Below, in pieces: positions 22,922 to 34,474 of a DNA stretch of 64,000 nucleotides. A program made the translations under genes and the position numbers. The notes below the pieces were generated by a model, which saw nothing but the letters and a program-made list of their open reading frames with translations, was not told the DNA's origin and ran no database searches. The stretch comes from Astrocystis sublimbata (Eukaryota > Ascomycota > Sordariomycetes > Xylariales > Xylariaceae), in the NCBI GenBank assembly GCA_022453515.1, contig JAJNNY010000007.1, positions 186,001-250,000 on the forward strand, read 5' to 3'. Position 1 is the first letter of the stretch. Each line of letters opens with the position of its first letter.

Positions 22922-24081
22922 CTGAATCAGTCTTTGTAAATAGGTTGTTATTCAATGGTTCAATAGACAGAGGTCAATGTAAAAGGAATCGGAAATAAAC
23001 ATGCGATTGGATAGGACTTCGATAAATGATGGGGTAAGGGCAAGGTGTGGGAGAGACCATGAACCTACGTACATCTTCAACGTCAACTGCCTTTGCCTGG
23101 TAGCAATGTTGTTGATGCTTGAGTAAAATATGGCTTGAATTATATTATGAATACTGAATAAACAATGTGTAAGCATCAAATAGAGATAATTGATGGGCAG
23201 AGTCTGCAGTCGGTGGATTGACTTGGCATGTGGTGTTGAAAGGTGGTGTTTTCGATTGTTGATCGAGGATGATGACGAGTGGAAAATGGGAGGTCAAGAA
23301 TCTGCGAGCAGCAGTGATATGCATGCGGCACACCCCGCGGGTATTTGACTCTTCTTCACTGCTTCGCTGTTTCCTTTTATGTCTGAGATGTTATGTGCTG
23401 GCTGCCACCTTCCGACCTTTCTTCCTTCTCGTATTTACCTATATCGGAGGAAATTGGTACCAGGCAAGTGAGGAACACATCAATGCATGATGTCGCACTG
23501 GTTGTTCAAGAGCAACGAGGCCTTGAATATAGAAAGTACCTCCCTTCTCTTACCGGGTCCTTTAAATGGTAAGAGCACTCAATGGTTATGGCAATGTGTA
23601 TAGGTAGTTCGCTCTTTCAAGTTTGGTCTTCGGCATAGCCTTCACTGCTCCCCGAGTTAAAGGGTGATCCAGACCATTAATAAGTTGTTACATCAGAGTC
23701 TGTTATGCGTGGTCTCGATGCTGATGATGCTATCAATGCAGTGCGATAACCCAAAGCGAGCAGTCTCATGGCACAATGGGAATAAATCATTACTTTGCAT
23801 TGTCACGAAAGAGTGTCACAGGTTCATCAATTAGGTATCTATCTGGGTCTCAATAACTCAATCAATTCATGCTCGTAGACTACCACCAAAGCTTGCGAGA
23901 GCAGTGTAATTAATTACCCCCAGACCGATACCGACGACAAGACATATCGTGTTCCTCAAACTCTCATTTCTCAATCAGTTGTCCACCTCAAATGATCCCG
24001 ATATTCCCTCACAATGCCGACTGGCAGATCTCATGGCAAGATGCGAGCGAGAGACAAGTCCTCATGTGATGCGAGGCGAAT
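22922..24081. other. Upstream region of the micro-exon gene
   Basis: It probably holds 5' untranslated exon sequence and promoter of the micro-exon gene (possible donor GTACGT at 23069 on the minus strand), plus the 3' flank of the next minus-strand gene. Otherwise I see nothing. Confidence 0.4.
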
Positions 24082-24663
24082 CTACTTCTTGCCGGACGAG
24101 GAAGACGAGCCATACGAGTAGCTGTTGCCGGACGGCGCCGTGTAGGTGGAGCCACCCTGGCCGTTGTTGTGGTAAGTGCTACCATTGGGGTTGGAGTAGT
24201 AATAGGATCCATCGCTGGAAGGTGGTTAGTTTTCAGGGGGATCCATCGTATGCGCGAGACGAGAGACCATTGAAGGGGTAAACATAGGATAATCGCAGGA
24301 TAGGTAGGGGGGGGGGACTTCGAAGAGCCCAGAGCGACTCACGTGTTGGAGTAGTGGTACGAGTTAGAGTTCGAGGCTCCGCTACCGTAGTCGCGGGCGC
24401 AGTAGTGGTTGCCCTGGTTCCTTTTATCAGCCGGTCTGTACGATGAACAAGTGCGCTTGGCAGGTGAAGATATAGAGAAGATGTGGATGTATTTGGGCCT
24501 CGGAGATGGGCGACTGTGGCAGAACGAAGCAGAAGCTGGTCGGCTGGGTGGGGTATTGTTGGCACGGGCTCGGGTCAGGTCCGGCAGGATATATACCTAA
24601 GCTTACCTGGTCATTGGTGCCGGAGCTCTTGTATTCGTAAGAGTAACCCTGATTGTTCGGCAT
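24082..24663 (-). CDS. Small Tyr/Ser/Asn/Gly-rich conserved fungal protein (3 exons)
   Basis: Minus-strand exons are 24663..24607, 24413..24343 and 24214..24082, giving 86 residues. The introns are 193 and 128 nt and start GTAAGC and GTGAGT. The protein starts MPNNQGYSYEYKSSGTNDQG, continues through NHYCARDYG and repeated YHYSN/SYYYSNPNGSTYHNN units, and ends in a Ser/Gly stretch with Lys-Lys. The composition (Tyr, Ser, Asn and Gly dominate; one Cys) suggests an extended or disordered polypeptide. There is no signal peptide. I recall similar short proteins as conserved hypotheticals across filamentous ascomycetes, without function. A run of ten G lies inside the second intron (about 24307-24316). 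Confidence 0.8.
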
Positions 24664-25990
24664 CTTGATTGATCAAGTGAGGCGATTGTTCTGATACGAC
24701 TAGTTGCTGGCCTGGGTTGTCTGGTGTCTGGAGGGGGAGTTGGTCAAGCGACGTTGTGTTGATGAGTTAATGTGCTGGTGCGTGATTTCTCAAAGACCGG
24801 GAGCGAGGAGCAGAGTCGAACTTAAATAATGGTCAGCAAGCAACTATGACCAGGTGGGATGGTACGATTGTTGTCAGGGCACAACCACACCGCCGCTTCT
24901 GTTGCCGGGCACACGTTAGCGTGAGGTGCCCGTGCTTGATTGCTACTGTAGTGAATGAGGTGGTCTTCACCTGGGCAGCAGCTTGACGTACGGTGCGAGA
25001 CAAATGATATATCATTAATTGCATATGCGGGTGTTATGTGATGGCTTTCTACATGGATCTATCACCAACGTTTCAACTATAACATCAAGAAGCGCTAGTG
25101 ATGTAAGACGCCCAAATAGCAATCAATCTCGTGGCTCCCCTTCACGGACTGCAACTCCAAACCGAGAGAGAGTAAAGTGACGGGGAAGATACAAAGCCCA
25201 ACGTATTGGCTGGAGTGATGGTAAGCGTTTTGGTTTGGGGCGCTCGAACCGTGATCGCGAGAGCAAAATTGATTTCCCTACATGACATACCGGTCAGCGA
25301 TCGAATGGCAGGTAAATGTAATGATAGCACGGATTGTCAGTCGGAGTTTAAGCAATTGGATGGATGTATACATACACGGCTGTTCATGCCGTGGCTTTTG
25401 TACGTGAAATTGCCGTTGCCGGACATTCTCGAGGTAACTCTTGGGGATTGCAAATTCTTCTGGGAAGGAAAGCCGAGTTGATGAAGCACTGGTTGAATGG
25501 ACGAACCTGAAATTCGAGATAAATGAAGACCCAACATTCTATTGCATAGCTGTATACCAGTCTTTCACCAGACCTCCTTCGCGTTATCCGTTGGAGTTTG
25601 ACGGATTGATATCTTTCGAAGGCTGTCTCTGGCATTCGATGTGAGGGGTCCCTTGGCAACACCCTGGCCCTCACATGCTCCCGTGATGGCAGGAAAAGCA
25701 ATCCTATCATGCGCAGCGTATGATACTGCAAGCCATGCAGCAATGAGTCATCCAGGGCAACGGACCATACATACAGTCAATAAAATAGTAAATATGACAG
25801 TAAATGTTCGTTCCATGTCATGTAATTTGCAGAGAAACCTCAGCGTTCATACGCCGAAAGCCGTGGTAATATTCCTGGTATCTAGTCTAAGCCCAATGCT
25901 ATCTACAACGTCAGCAAAAACGAAACGCAGGCAGCACATATCTAGTCTATCCCAAAACATGCAAGGTTGATATTACGCAGACGTAGGATT
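24664..25990. other. Intergenic region
   Basis: It contains the promoter of the small Tyr-rich protein gene and the 3' flank of thioredoxin reductase. Overlapping short ORFs on both strands show no protein character, and I see no RNA gene. Confidence 0.5.
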
Positions 25991-27111
25991 CTAAATCTTG
26001 CCCTGGGCAGCGCCCTCGCGGTCATCCTCCTCGAGATCTGAAAGGTATTTCTCGGCGTCTAGAGCGGCCATGCAGCCAGTGCCTGTATTGAATTATGTTA
26101 GCTGCAAGCCACTTTCACATGGCGCGGGGGGGTTGAGGGGAGAACACATACCGGCGCTTGTGATGGCCTGTCTATATCTCTTATCCTGCACATCACCAGC
26201 AGCAAATACACCCTTGACGCTGGTCAGAGGCGTGCCGGGCTCGGTAACGACGTAGCCCTCGTTGTCCATGTTCAGCTGACCCTTGACCAGGTTGGTAGCC
26301 GGGTCGTGGCCGATGGCGTAGAAGAGGCCGTTGGCCTCCAACGTCTCCTGCTCGCCGGTGGAGGTGTTCTCGACGACCAGGTGGGTCATAAGCTTGCCGT
26401 CACCCTTGATCTCAACACCCTTGCTCTGGAAGCGCACGGTAACCTTGGGATGGGCCAATAGGCGCTTTGCCATGATGCTGCTGGCGCGCAGCTGATCCCT
26501 CCGCACGAGGACGGTGACATGGCTGCCGTACTTGGTCAGGAAAGTCGCCTCCTCAGCGGCGCTGTCTCCGCCGCCGATGACGACCAGGGGCTTGTTGCGA
26601 AAGATAGGCACGGCACCGTCACACACAGCGCAGGCGCTGACACCTTGCTGCCAGTATGTCTCCTCGCCGGCTAGCCCGCCTCGCTTCGCGGAGGCACCGG
26701 TGGCTAGGATGACAGCGTCGGCTGTGTGGACCTCGCCGTTGCCCCATTCGGTCTCGTACTTGAAGGGTCGCTCGGACAGGTCGAGCCTCGAGACGGTCTC
26801 GCTGATGATGGTGGTGCCGAACCGTTCTGACTGCTTCTTCATGTCTTCCTGTTTACAGGTGTCAGCGTTGGAACGCGGTACCACTACTCGCGAGCAACGA
26901 GGGCACGCACCATCAGGTCGCCGCCCATGATGCCCTTGGGGAAGCCGGGGAAGTTCTCGATGTCGGTGGTGGTGGTCAGCTGGCCACCGGCAGCGACACC
27001 ATTGGCCATGAAACCCTCATAGAGAACGGGCTTCAGCTCGGCACGGGCGAGGTAGATGGCGGCGGTGTGGGCGGCGGGCCCGGAGCCGATGATGACGACC
27101 TTGTTATGCAT
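25991..27111 (-). CDS. TRR1: Thioredoxin reductase, low-Mr type (3 exons)
   Basis: Minus-strand exons are 27111..26911, 26848..26152 and 26082..25991 (329 aa from the first ATG). The enzyme is a homodimeric flavoprotein that passes electrons from NADPH through FAD and a redox disulfide to thioredoxin. Visible motifs are the FAD-binding GSGPAA (residues 9-14), the [12 protein letters not shown] segment, the redox pair CAVC (Cys140 and Cys143), the NADPH-binding [13 protein letters not shown], and the C-terminal FAD motif [21 protein letters not shown]. Length and order match fungal cytosolic TrxR (yeast Trr1, Neurospora cys-9). The open frame continues 5' of the ATG into a basic, acid-free segment, listed separately, which suggests a second, mitochondrial form. 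Confidence 0.96.
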
Positions 27112-27249
27112 GCCTCTGGCTGCGAGCTTGGGGACCTGGGTGGTTCGGTTCGAGTTTTGCTGGAGGCCGGCGGTAGCGAAGGCTGCGATGGAGAATCCGG
27201 GAACGCCTGCGCGAAGGACGGTTCGTCGGAGGAAAGCGGAGGAAAACAG
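27112..27249 (-). other. Possible CTG-initiated mitochondrial presequence of thioredoxin reductase
   Basis: The TrxR frame is open upstream of its ATG until a TAG beyond about 27310, with no ATG, GTG or TTG. A CTG at 27249 with A at -3 would add 46 residues, beginning [19 protein letters not shown] and ending KLAARG. The segment has five Arg, one Lys and no acidic residue, typical of a matrix-targeting presequence. Either CTG initiation or an unseen upstream ATG exon could use it. Confidence 0.5.
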
Positions 27250-28583
27250 TTTGGCGGTATTGAAGGATGGGATCGGAGGAGAGGGGCAGAAAGCAGAAAG
27301 CGAGACGGGCGCTATTTCATATATAGTCTATCTTTTGAGAAATTAGAAATTCCAGTAATGCGCGCGGACGGGGGCGGGTGAGACTGCGGTGGTGTTATGC
27401 TGGTAGTATGCTACCTTACCTACTGCGCAGAGCTCCAGGGTTGGCAGAGTGTTCCAACCCAAGAGTGGAGGGGCCGCGGCGATTTCGGCAAGGGCGAAGG
27501 TTGATTAGGTACCTAAGTACATGGGGACTTCAGGTTTGGCCTTAGTCGCTTTCGGGAAGGAAGCACGTCAGAGGGCTTCGCTATTTGATCAACAAAAATT
27601 CCTAATACTCTTCCTCATGCGTGTGACCGCCCGTAATTACTATGATACCTGCACGGAATTAATGCGCATGGCCGAACCACCTAGAAGGAAACTGAGAGCC
27701 GGGACCGTTTGGCTGTTGTTGTTTTTTGGAATCTTGTGACACCGATTTCAAATATCCTTCTTCAGCCATTCGCCTGCTCGCCTGTGTCGGTACCTTTTTT
27801 CAGGGTCTCTTTTTGTCCCCCTGATCGACCATCAACTCAGGTCCAGATAGGGCTAGACCTCTTGTAGGTATGTACCGGGGGATCAGATAGCCCCGCATGA
27901 CGAAGTCAGTTGCTTATTAAACCTTGTACCTAGGTAGTTTTCATGTGCCAAAGCGGCCCGCCGCCTCGCCTCGGGATGGCCCATGCGCCTCATCTTGCGA
28001 TGCATTGAGTTAGTTATGAATCTAACGGGGCAGACAGCGCCAGGCCGAAGGCGGACGATGGCCACACCTGAATCTGGCCGAGGTCTAGCCAGCACCAGCA
28101 AGCCATCAAGGTCCTTTGTCACATTACCTAGGTGCATGTAGGTATCATCGTAACGTCGTAACATTATTCATCAAGGAGACAACAGCGAGGATGTAACACC
28201 ACATATCTTTTTGACGAAATCAATGGAATCAAATTGATCAGTGCAAATACACGTCTTCGCATCTAGATTCAACAGGATCTTGAAGCGGCATCACACCAGC
28301 CCTCTAGCCGCCGATGACGCCCCTCCATGCCCACTTGTTAGGGTCCGAGTGATGTCGTTGCCAAGCACAAGTGACACCCTCACACCCTCACACCAATCCA
28401 CCAACTCTACGAACACAAGTACCCCTACAGGCCACCGGCTTCTCATTTCGGATTGGATTCGAACTGCCTAATATTCCAATTGTCCAGCCAATGAGAACAC
28501 ACAACATCAACTTACCACAATTGCTAAATGGCTTCCTTTTGTATTTTATTATAGCATCATTGGAAATATAGAAAACGGTCAAA
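27250..28583. other. Divergent intergenic region, TrxR and PQ-loop genes
   Basis: It includes both promoters. Copies of the palindromic GGTACCTA/ACCTAGGTA motif occur near 27507, 27927 and 28126. A TCACACCCTCACACC repeat lies near 28378-28394. No gene is seen. Confidence 0.5.
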
Positions 28584-29856
28584 ATGGCACCCCAGGGTGA
28601 CATACCGCTTGCGGCAAATGTTCTCGGTGTAAGTGAAGTGCCATAGCTTTTCGCCATCAGGGACTCAAGCACAACTCTTATAAGCCGGCGCTGACCTGAA
28701 GTCCCGAAGACGATCGGAACTGTGCTATGGTCGATTCAACTCATCCCACAAGCATGGTCGAATTGGCGGAAGAAGTCAACTGACGGCTTCCCCGCCATCA
28801 TGATGTTCCTATGGGCAATCAGTTCGTACTGCCGACCTAATAGTAAAGCCGATAGTCCCAGCTGATCGATTCGTGTATCAGGTGGTGTACCCTTCGGGAT
28901 ATATGCCGTCGTCCAGAACTTCAACATCCCGATCCAAGTGCAGCCGCAGATTTTCACCTTTTTCTGTTTGGTTAACTGGGGCCAGACCCTGCTGTATGGC
29001 CAGTGAGTTATTCATCAAAAGACCAAGCCCGACGCTGAGTTTTGACCGCGTCACTGTGTCGTGGAAAGATCTGATGTGGTGTAACAGCAAATGGCCGCTT
29101 TGGAAGGCTCTTATCGCTACAATTAGCACAGCTGCTATCTTTGCCGGTGCCGAGGCTGCCTTGATTCTCACATTACGCGTACGTCTCTGCAGGTTATACT
29201 ACTACTGACAGGCCTGTCCCTAACGAGAGCCCAGCCTGTCTATCATGCGGGAAATGAGACTCCGATCCTAGTCATTGGAATAGTCGCAGCTATCCTTCTC
29301 GCCGCGGGCCTTCTACCCCCTTACGGCGAAGCCTGGAAGCGCAGGGGTCGGATCATTGGAATCAATTTTGTCTTCCTGTCCATGGACTCGCTGGGTGCAT
29401 TGTTTTCCCTATTCTCGCTCGTGGCCCAACATACATTTGATGTTCTCGGCGGTGTCATGTATATCATTTGGTACGCACGGAGCAAAAGCTTTCCATCCCA
29501 CATCGGATATCATGCGACATTGAAACACTAACGCCCATTGCAGCATTGTGCTAGAAATCGGCATCTTTTCATCTCACTTGATCTGGCTTTGCCGAACTCG
29601 CCACACCCGCAAGGCCGCAAAATGCGATGGGAAAACATTTGACGACGTCATGTTTGAGCATCAACAGCAGGGATTGCCCTTTGTATTTGCTGAGCGAAAG
29701 TCGCTTTGGCCGTGGAATAAGGATAAACACGATGAAGAGATGGGCGGGCATGATGTCGATGAGATATCCGTTCCGCACTCGACACCACCAAAGGCTCAAG
29801 ATGAAAGAGACGAAGACGAAAAGGATAGAAGCGGCCAAGACTCGGATCTCATGTGA
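28584..29856 (+). CDS. PQ-loop repeat membrane protein (6 exons)
   Basis: Proposed exons are 28584..28628, 28710..28821, 28882..29002, 29088..29178, 29235..29470 and 29544..29856 (305 aa). Introns are 56-85 nt, mostly with CTGAC or CTAAC branch sites. Two PQ-loop motifs are visible: IQLIPQAWSNWRKKSTDGF and IQVQPQIFTFFCLVNWGQ. About seven hydrophobic segments follow the SWEET/cystinosin/Ypq arrangement. The hydrophilic C-tail is acidic and lies after the last helix. Family members move amino acids or other small solutes across vacuolar, lysosomal or Golgi membranes. The yeast YDR352W/Ypq proteins are the closest well-known relatives by layout. The substrate is not deducible. The exon 2 acceptor at 28709 was chosen because it restores the family consensus NVLGTIGTVLWSIQLIPQ. 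Confidence 0.85.
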
Positions 29857-30123
29857 GCGCATCTCGATAGATGAGGGGAAACAAGCACTTTGTCGAGGGC
29901 GCCAACGAGCATGACGACTTAGGAGCAGTCCACAACTTAGTCGCTCGCGAACCATTTCTCTCTACTTTGAAACCTCAATGAACTAGTATCCGAGTCGAAA
30001 TGAATCTAATTCGGTTGATTACTACTGATGCTGCGCCGGAACGAGCCGGAAACATCACCGCCGAAAGTCTCTCGCCGTGCGCTTAGCCATATATTCTCAA
30101 GCCCTTGGAAATCAAGCATCTGT

Positions 30124-31381
30124 CTACGCCACCGAAGGCCCCGTGCCCTGCTCCTTCAGATCGGCGCCCTTCCCACCGTACTCAGGCGGCAGCATCTGGC
30201 CTAGAGGCACCTTACTCCCACCGAAATTCTCTTTAGCGAGCGTGGTGCCATTGGCCATGGGATGGAATTTCTTCTACAAATGACAGTCAGCAGCCATTTA
30301 AGATTATCCATTATTAGAATGAGTCATACACAGAGGTGGTGGAAGTGAATGATCAAAGGAGGGCTGAGAATAGGGGCAAGATACTTACGATGGTACGCGC
30401 AGCCACAAAGAGCTTCATAAAGCCGTACATGAAGCCCATCAGGGCGGGCACGTTGACGAAAAACTTCTCCTTTAGGAGCTCTGGGTAGGCGGTAGCGAAG
30501 ACTTTAATGGTCTCGGTACTCGCAGTCTTGACCTGAGGTGCTTGGCGCAGGAATGACACGCCCTTGTAGTCGTGCACCTGGAACATCTTGTACGGATCCG
30601 CGTCCGGGTCGGATGTGATGGGCGTCGTGGCCGTCGAGAGCGAAAGTTCTAACACGGCTTGCTCCATCAGGGCGACACGCCATTCAATGAACCTGAAGGC
30701 CTTGTTGAGTGATTGCCGGTAGTAAAAGAATGGGGTTGAAGAGAAGTATACATGATGCTGACAGGGTATGCATCGAAAGAGTAATGGATAGAGATGGACA
30801 CATGCACGATATCATGAAAAAATGATAGTAACTTACTCTTTAAGGTCTCCAAAGGTGACATCGATCGACTTCACATTTCCGTAGACATTCCAGGTGAAGA
30901 TCTCCCGGGGCTTCTCCTTGCTGTCTCCCTCTTCGGCGTGAACGGTGACATATCCCAAGCCGCCAAACTTGTCCTTAGAATAGGTCTTCTTGACGAGCTC
31001 GAGCGGCTGCGTCTCCTTGCGCCAATCGAGGGTCTTTGTCAGCTGATCCTTCGCTCGAACAAGATCCCCATCGTTGGCGTTCAGGTACTTCTGGAATATG
31101 ATCTGGGAGGGGATGTGAGAAGACGGGTCTGCTAGTGTCACGCCCCAGATCTCCTTGTGGTCATGGGCTTTGGCGCAGGCCCAGAGATTTTGGAGTGGGG
31201 TTTTCGATGTCTCTGATGCTTCTGCCTCTGTCGTCTCCTCTGTCTCTGCCTTTCCCGGTGCCGGCGACTCTGCGTCTACCAACGTCTTTGGCTCTGGCGG
31301 TGGGGCCGGGGTTGAGGTGGTTGGCATTGGTGCTGCCTCGGGCGCTGGTGGCGCGGTCGAGGTCGGTTGCTCTTCACTCAT
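30124..31381 (-). CDS. SFH5: Sec14-like phosphatidylinositol transfer protein Sfh5 (3 exons)
   Basis: Minus-strand exons are 31381..30837, 30692..30389 and 30273..30124 (332 aa). The N-terminal 75 residues are Pro/Thr/Glu-rich and disordered. The CRAL-TRIO N-domain follows (SQIIFQKYLNANDGDLVRAKDQL), then the lipid-binding domain (MFQVHDYKGVSFLR, and YPELLKEKFFVNVPALMGFMYGF, the Sec14 floor region). The C-terminal part (LPPEYGGKG) matches fungal Sfh5. In yeast, Sfh5 is an atypical Sec14 protein that binds heme through His and Tyr near the pocket. The HDY here may be the equivalent site, which is inference. It acts at the ER/plasma membrane or cytosol in phosphoinositide handling or heme response. 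It is divergent to NPR2, 605 bp away. Confidence 0.93.
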
Positions 31382-31986
31382 GGTGTCTACTGGCTAGATG
31401 TGTCTAGGCTACGATGTGCCTATGACTTCGAGCCCTCTGGTCGAAATGGATGTGCATGTATTTGCTTTTTAATAGATTACAAGGTCTACTGCAGATGATA
31501 CAATGCATTTGTTTGATTTATAGAGAGGTTCCGGGGAGTGGGTCGCGGGTCGCTTCAGGGGCACCGGGCCTCGCCGGGGACCACTCACCCACTGTGCCTA
31601 TAATCCCTGCTCACCTCGCAACCTTAGTAGGTACACTTAGGCTTTAACCGTAAGTGGTCTAGCCCAGAAGCTCGACGACCATGAACAGCAAACCATGCAG
31701 CAGCTTGGCTCTTCCCATTCGGTGCAGGTGCTCCCTAGCCTCCTAGGTAAAAGGTGAGAGGTCAGTTACGGCCCTCACAATAGGTCTCGCTGATATCCTC
31801 ACTCATCAGAATATGAATTTCATATGATATACCTCGCCGGTTCATCTAGCCCAATCCCCATGAGCGCCACTAAGGCTCCGTTTAAGTGTCATGAGACGAC
31901 AAATGGTGGAGAACGTCATATCGCCATGTAGCGTCTCATACAACTGAACTTGAACCTCCACAGTCACTATAGAAAGGATAGACAAG
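31382..31986. promoter_or_regulatory. Shared intergenic promoter region of SFH5 and NPR2
   Basis: This 605-bp non-coding segment between divergent starts has a CTAGGTAAAAGG motif near 31743. I see no ORF with protein character. Confidence 0.55.
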
Positions 31987-34133
31987 ATGATCCAAGGCAT
32001 ATTTTACGCCAGGTTCCTTCCACAGGAAGGTGAGTTACAACCTCCCGGTTTCTTTTATAAACCTTTTACCTTTTATATGGATGGACAAATAATCAGGCAT
32101 GTCTCATTGATATCATGCCTCGAATTTTCAAGTGTTGCTCTCATCACTGATCCCTCATCCCTCATACTCAAATGAAGGTATACGCATGGCCAAGGACATA
32201 TACCGACCAATACAGACTCACAGATATATTCATAGACGAATACTAAACTGAATCCAGGCACCAAAGTTGTCGCACAATCACCACCAGGCTGCATCGTAGC
32301 CACCGAGTTCACACCGCATCTGAAACCGCCGCTGGTGGACTTCGACATCGTGCAGGAGTACATCATCCCGCGCAAGGCCTTCTTCAACCGCTTCGTGACC
32401 GTCAACTCGCCCGACGGGAAGCACAGCATCCTAGGCTTCCCCGTCTCCATCCCGCACGAGCGCTACCACCGGAACGAGTTCATATTTAACTTCGGCCTCG
32501 TCATCGAGTCCGATGTCGACCACATCCCCTACGAGCGCCTCGTGCGCCGCCTTGCCGTCACGTTCGCCGAGATGGAGCGCCAGAACGGATACCTGAGTAC
32601 CGAAGGCCTGATCAACGACGGGAGACGACCTATTGGGAGTCTGCTGGAGATTGTGAAGGAGGACCTGAATAATTACGGGGAGTGCATGATCCCCATCGGT
32701 TCGTACTTCTTCTCCCGCTTCTCAATTCCCCCTTTTCCCCATCCCATTGTAATTCATGCCTCCTAATACGTGATATCTACACTGCCACAGACGAGGCCAA
32801 CACCATCAACATGAAACTATTCCCCTACCACGCGCCCCCTCCGCCCGTCCACGGCTGGCACGTCCCCGTGCCCAAGACCAAGCTCAGCGAGATCGTCGAC
32901 TCGACCTGGGACCTGACGCTGCAGCGCATCATCCCGCACGTGGACGGCGTCAACGACGTGCGGCGCATCGCCTGGCTCGCCGACGTCTCGCTGCCCCTGA
33001 CCCAGTGCGCCCTGCAGCACCTGCTCTACTACGACACCGTCCTCCTCCTTGACATGTTCTTCTTCGGCTCCTGCTACGCCCTGCGCCCGGGCATCCACGA
33101 CTTCGTGGCCAACCGCGGCAGCCTCGTCGACGAATGCGCCGCGTATGTGTGCATCTCGCCTCCGGTACTACCGGGTGGCAGTAGTTCTGGCGGCGGCGGC
33201 GGTAGTGCAAAGAAGTCCGCGAGCAGCAGCACAATCGCCACGGGTCTCGGTATCAACGTCCCCGCAACTTCCTCTACTACAACGTCCACCTCCACCTCCA
33301 CCTCCCAGTTCCTCGACCCAACATCATCATCATCAACGGCGGCGGCCGGAGAAGGGTCCGCAGCCAGCCGTCCGACGACTTCCTCGACCATCTCAACAGC
33401 CCCACAAGCCCCCGTCTCGCACTACCAGCTGATCAAGCTCATGACGACCTTCTGCGTCGGCCGCAGCGTCATGGAGTGGGTGCGCCTGCACCAGGAGGCG
33501 GGCTTCGACGTGCTCCGTCACGTGGACACGCGCAGGCTCGTCCAGTTCGGCGTGGTCAAAGGCCTGCTGTACCGAGTGCACAAGTATGGTGTTTCCAAAT
33601 CGTACCTGACGCTCCTGGCGACGGGGAGAAGGGCGGGTGGCGGCGATATGGGAGGGGGTGGGAAGAAGGCGAGAGAGGAGAAAGCCAAAGCCATCCAAGA
33701 TGATAAGGGGAAGCAGGAGCAGAAGCAGAAGGGCAAGAGCACAGGGAAAGCAACAGATGCTGGCAACGAGCAGGACAGACAGTCGAATATCGACGACGAC
33801 GACAACGGCCTGGAGATGAAGATCAGTCGCAGACGCATGAGCAGATTGCGGGTGCAAGACATTTACGCGGATGAGTATCTCGGTGATGACAACAACGACG
33901 AAGAGTACGTGGACAGGGCGACGGACGAGGAGCAAGATGGCGGAGAGGACGACGATGGAGAAGGAGGGGAAGAGGTGGAGGACGAGGCGAAGACGCGCAG
34001 GAGAATGCAGCGGTATGTCGATGGTCGCCACGCCTTCGATCAGATCATCACCGAGCAGAATGTCACCGATGCCGAGATCATGCGGAAGCTCAAATGCTTC
34101 GGAACTAACGACGTGGCAATCTTGTATCGCTAG
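31987..34133 (+). CDS. NPR2: GATOR1/SEACIT subunit Npr2 (3 exons)
   Basis: Proposed exons are 31987..32029, 32258..32698 and 32791..34133 (608 aa). Npr2 works with Npr3 and Iml1 as the GAP complex that restrains TORC1 at the vacuole when nitrogen or amino acids are short. Diagnostic blocks are the N-terminal MIQGIFYARFLPQEG, the longin-like DFDIVQEYIIPRKAFFNRFV, FVTVNSPDGKHSILGFPVSI, and HERYHRNEFIFNFGLVIESD. DVRRIAWLADVSLPLTQCAL and the C-terminal winged-helix end (AFDQIITEQNVTDAEIMRKL) follow. Two insertions interrupt the C-half: a Ser/Thr/Ala/Gly-rich one (about residues 305-390) and a Lys-rich then acidic one (about 465-575). The first intron has a perfect TACTAAAC-type branch site. Confidence 0.94.
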
Positions 34134-34474
34134 AGTTGTTGCTGCGTCATTACATACAAGTCACAGGCCAGGCAGCGGTCCATCGCAGGTAGCCTGTCCG
34201 CAGTGACCGACCTTTTCTCTCCAAAGCAGAAGCACAGAGCCGAGTGTTATAATATACACAACTGTATAGTTATGATATGACATCGTGTTCAAATACTCTT
34301 GGATGATCATTTACACATCTCTACATAGTACCATACCACACATGGTACAAATGAATAGCCTCAAAAATCCAGCCGCCAAAACCTCGTCGAGGTAAACAAA
34401 CTACAAAGTCTAGATATTTATATATACACAATACAACTTAGAGTACAGGCGAGGTATTTGATTACGACTAATTA
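34134..34474. other. Convergent 3' flanks of NPR2 and mitochondrial TyrRS
   Basis: AT-rich non-coding sequence holds the terminators of both genes. Nothing else is seen. Confidence 0.55.

Noticed and set aside
33393..34031. 212-codon minus-strand ORF opposite NPR2
   Set aside because: It mirrors the low-complexity insertions of NPR2 and has no own motif.
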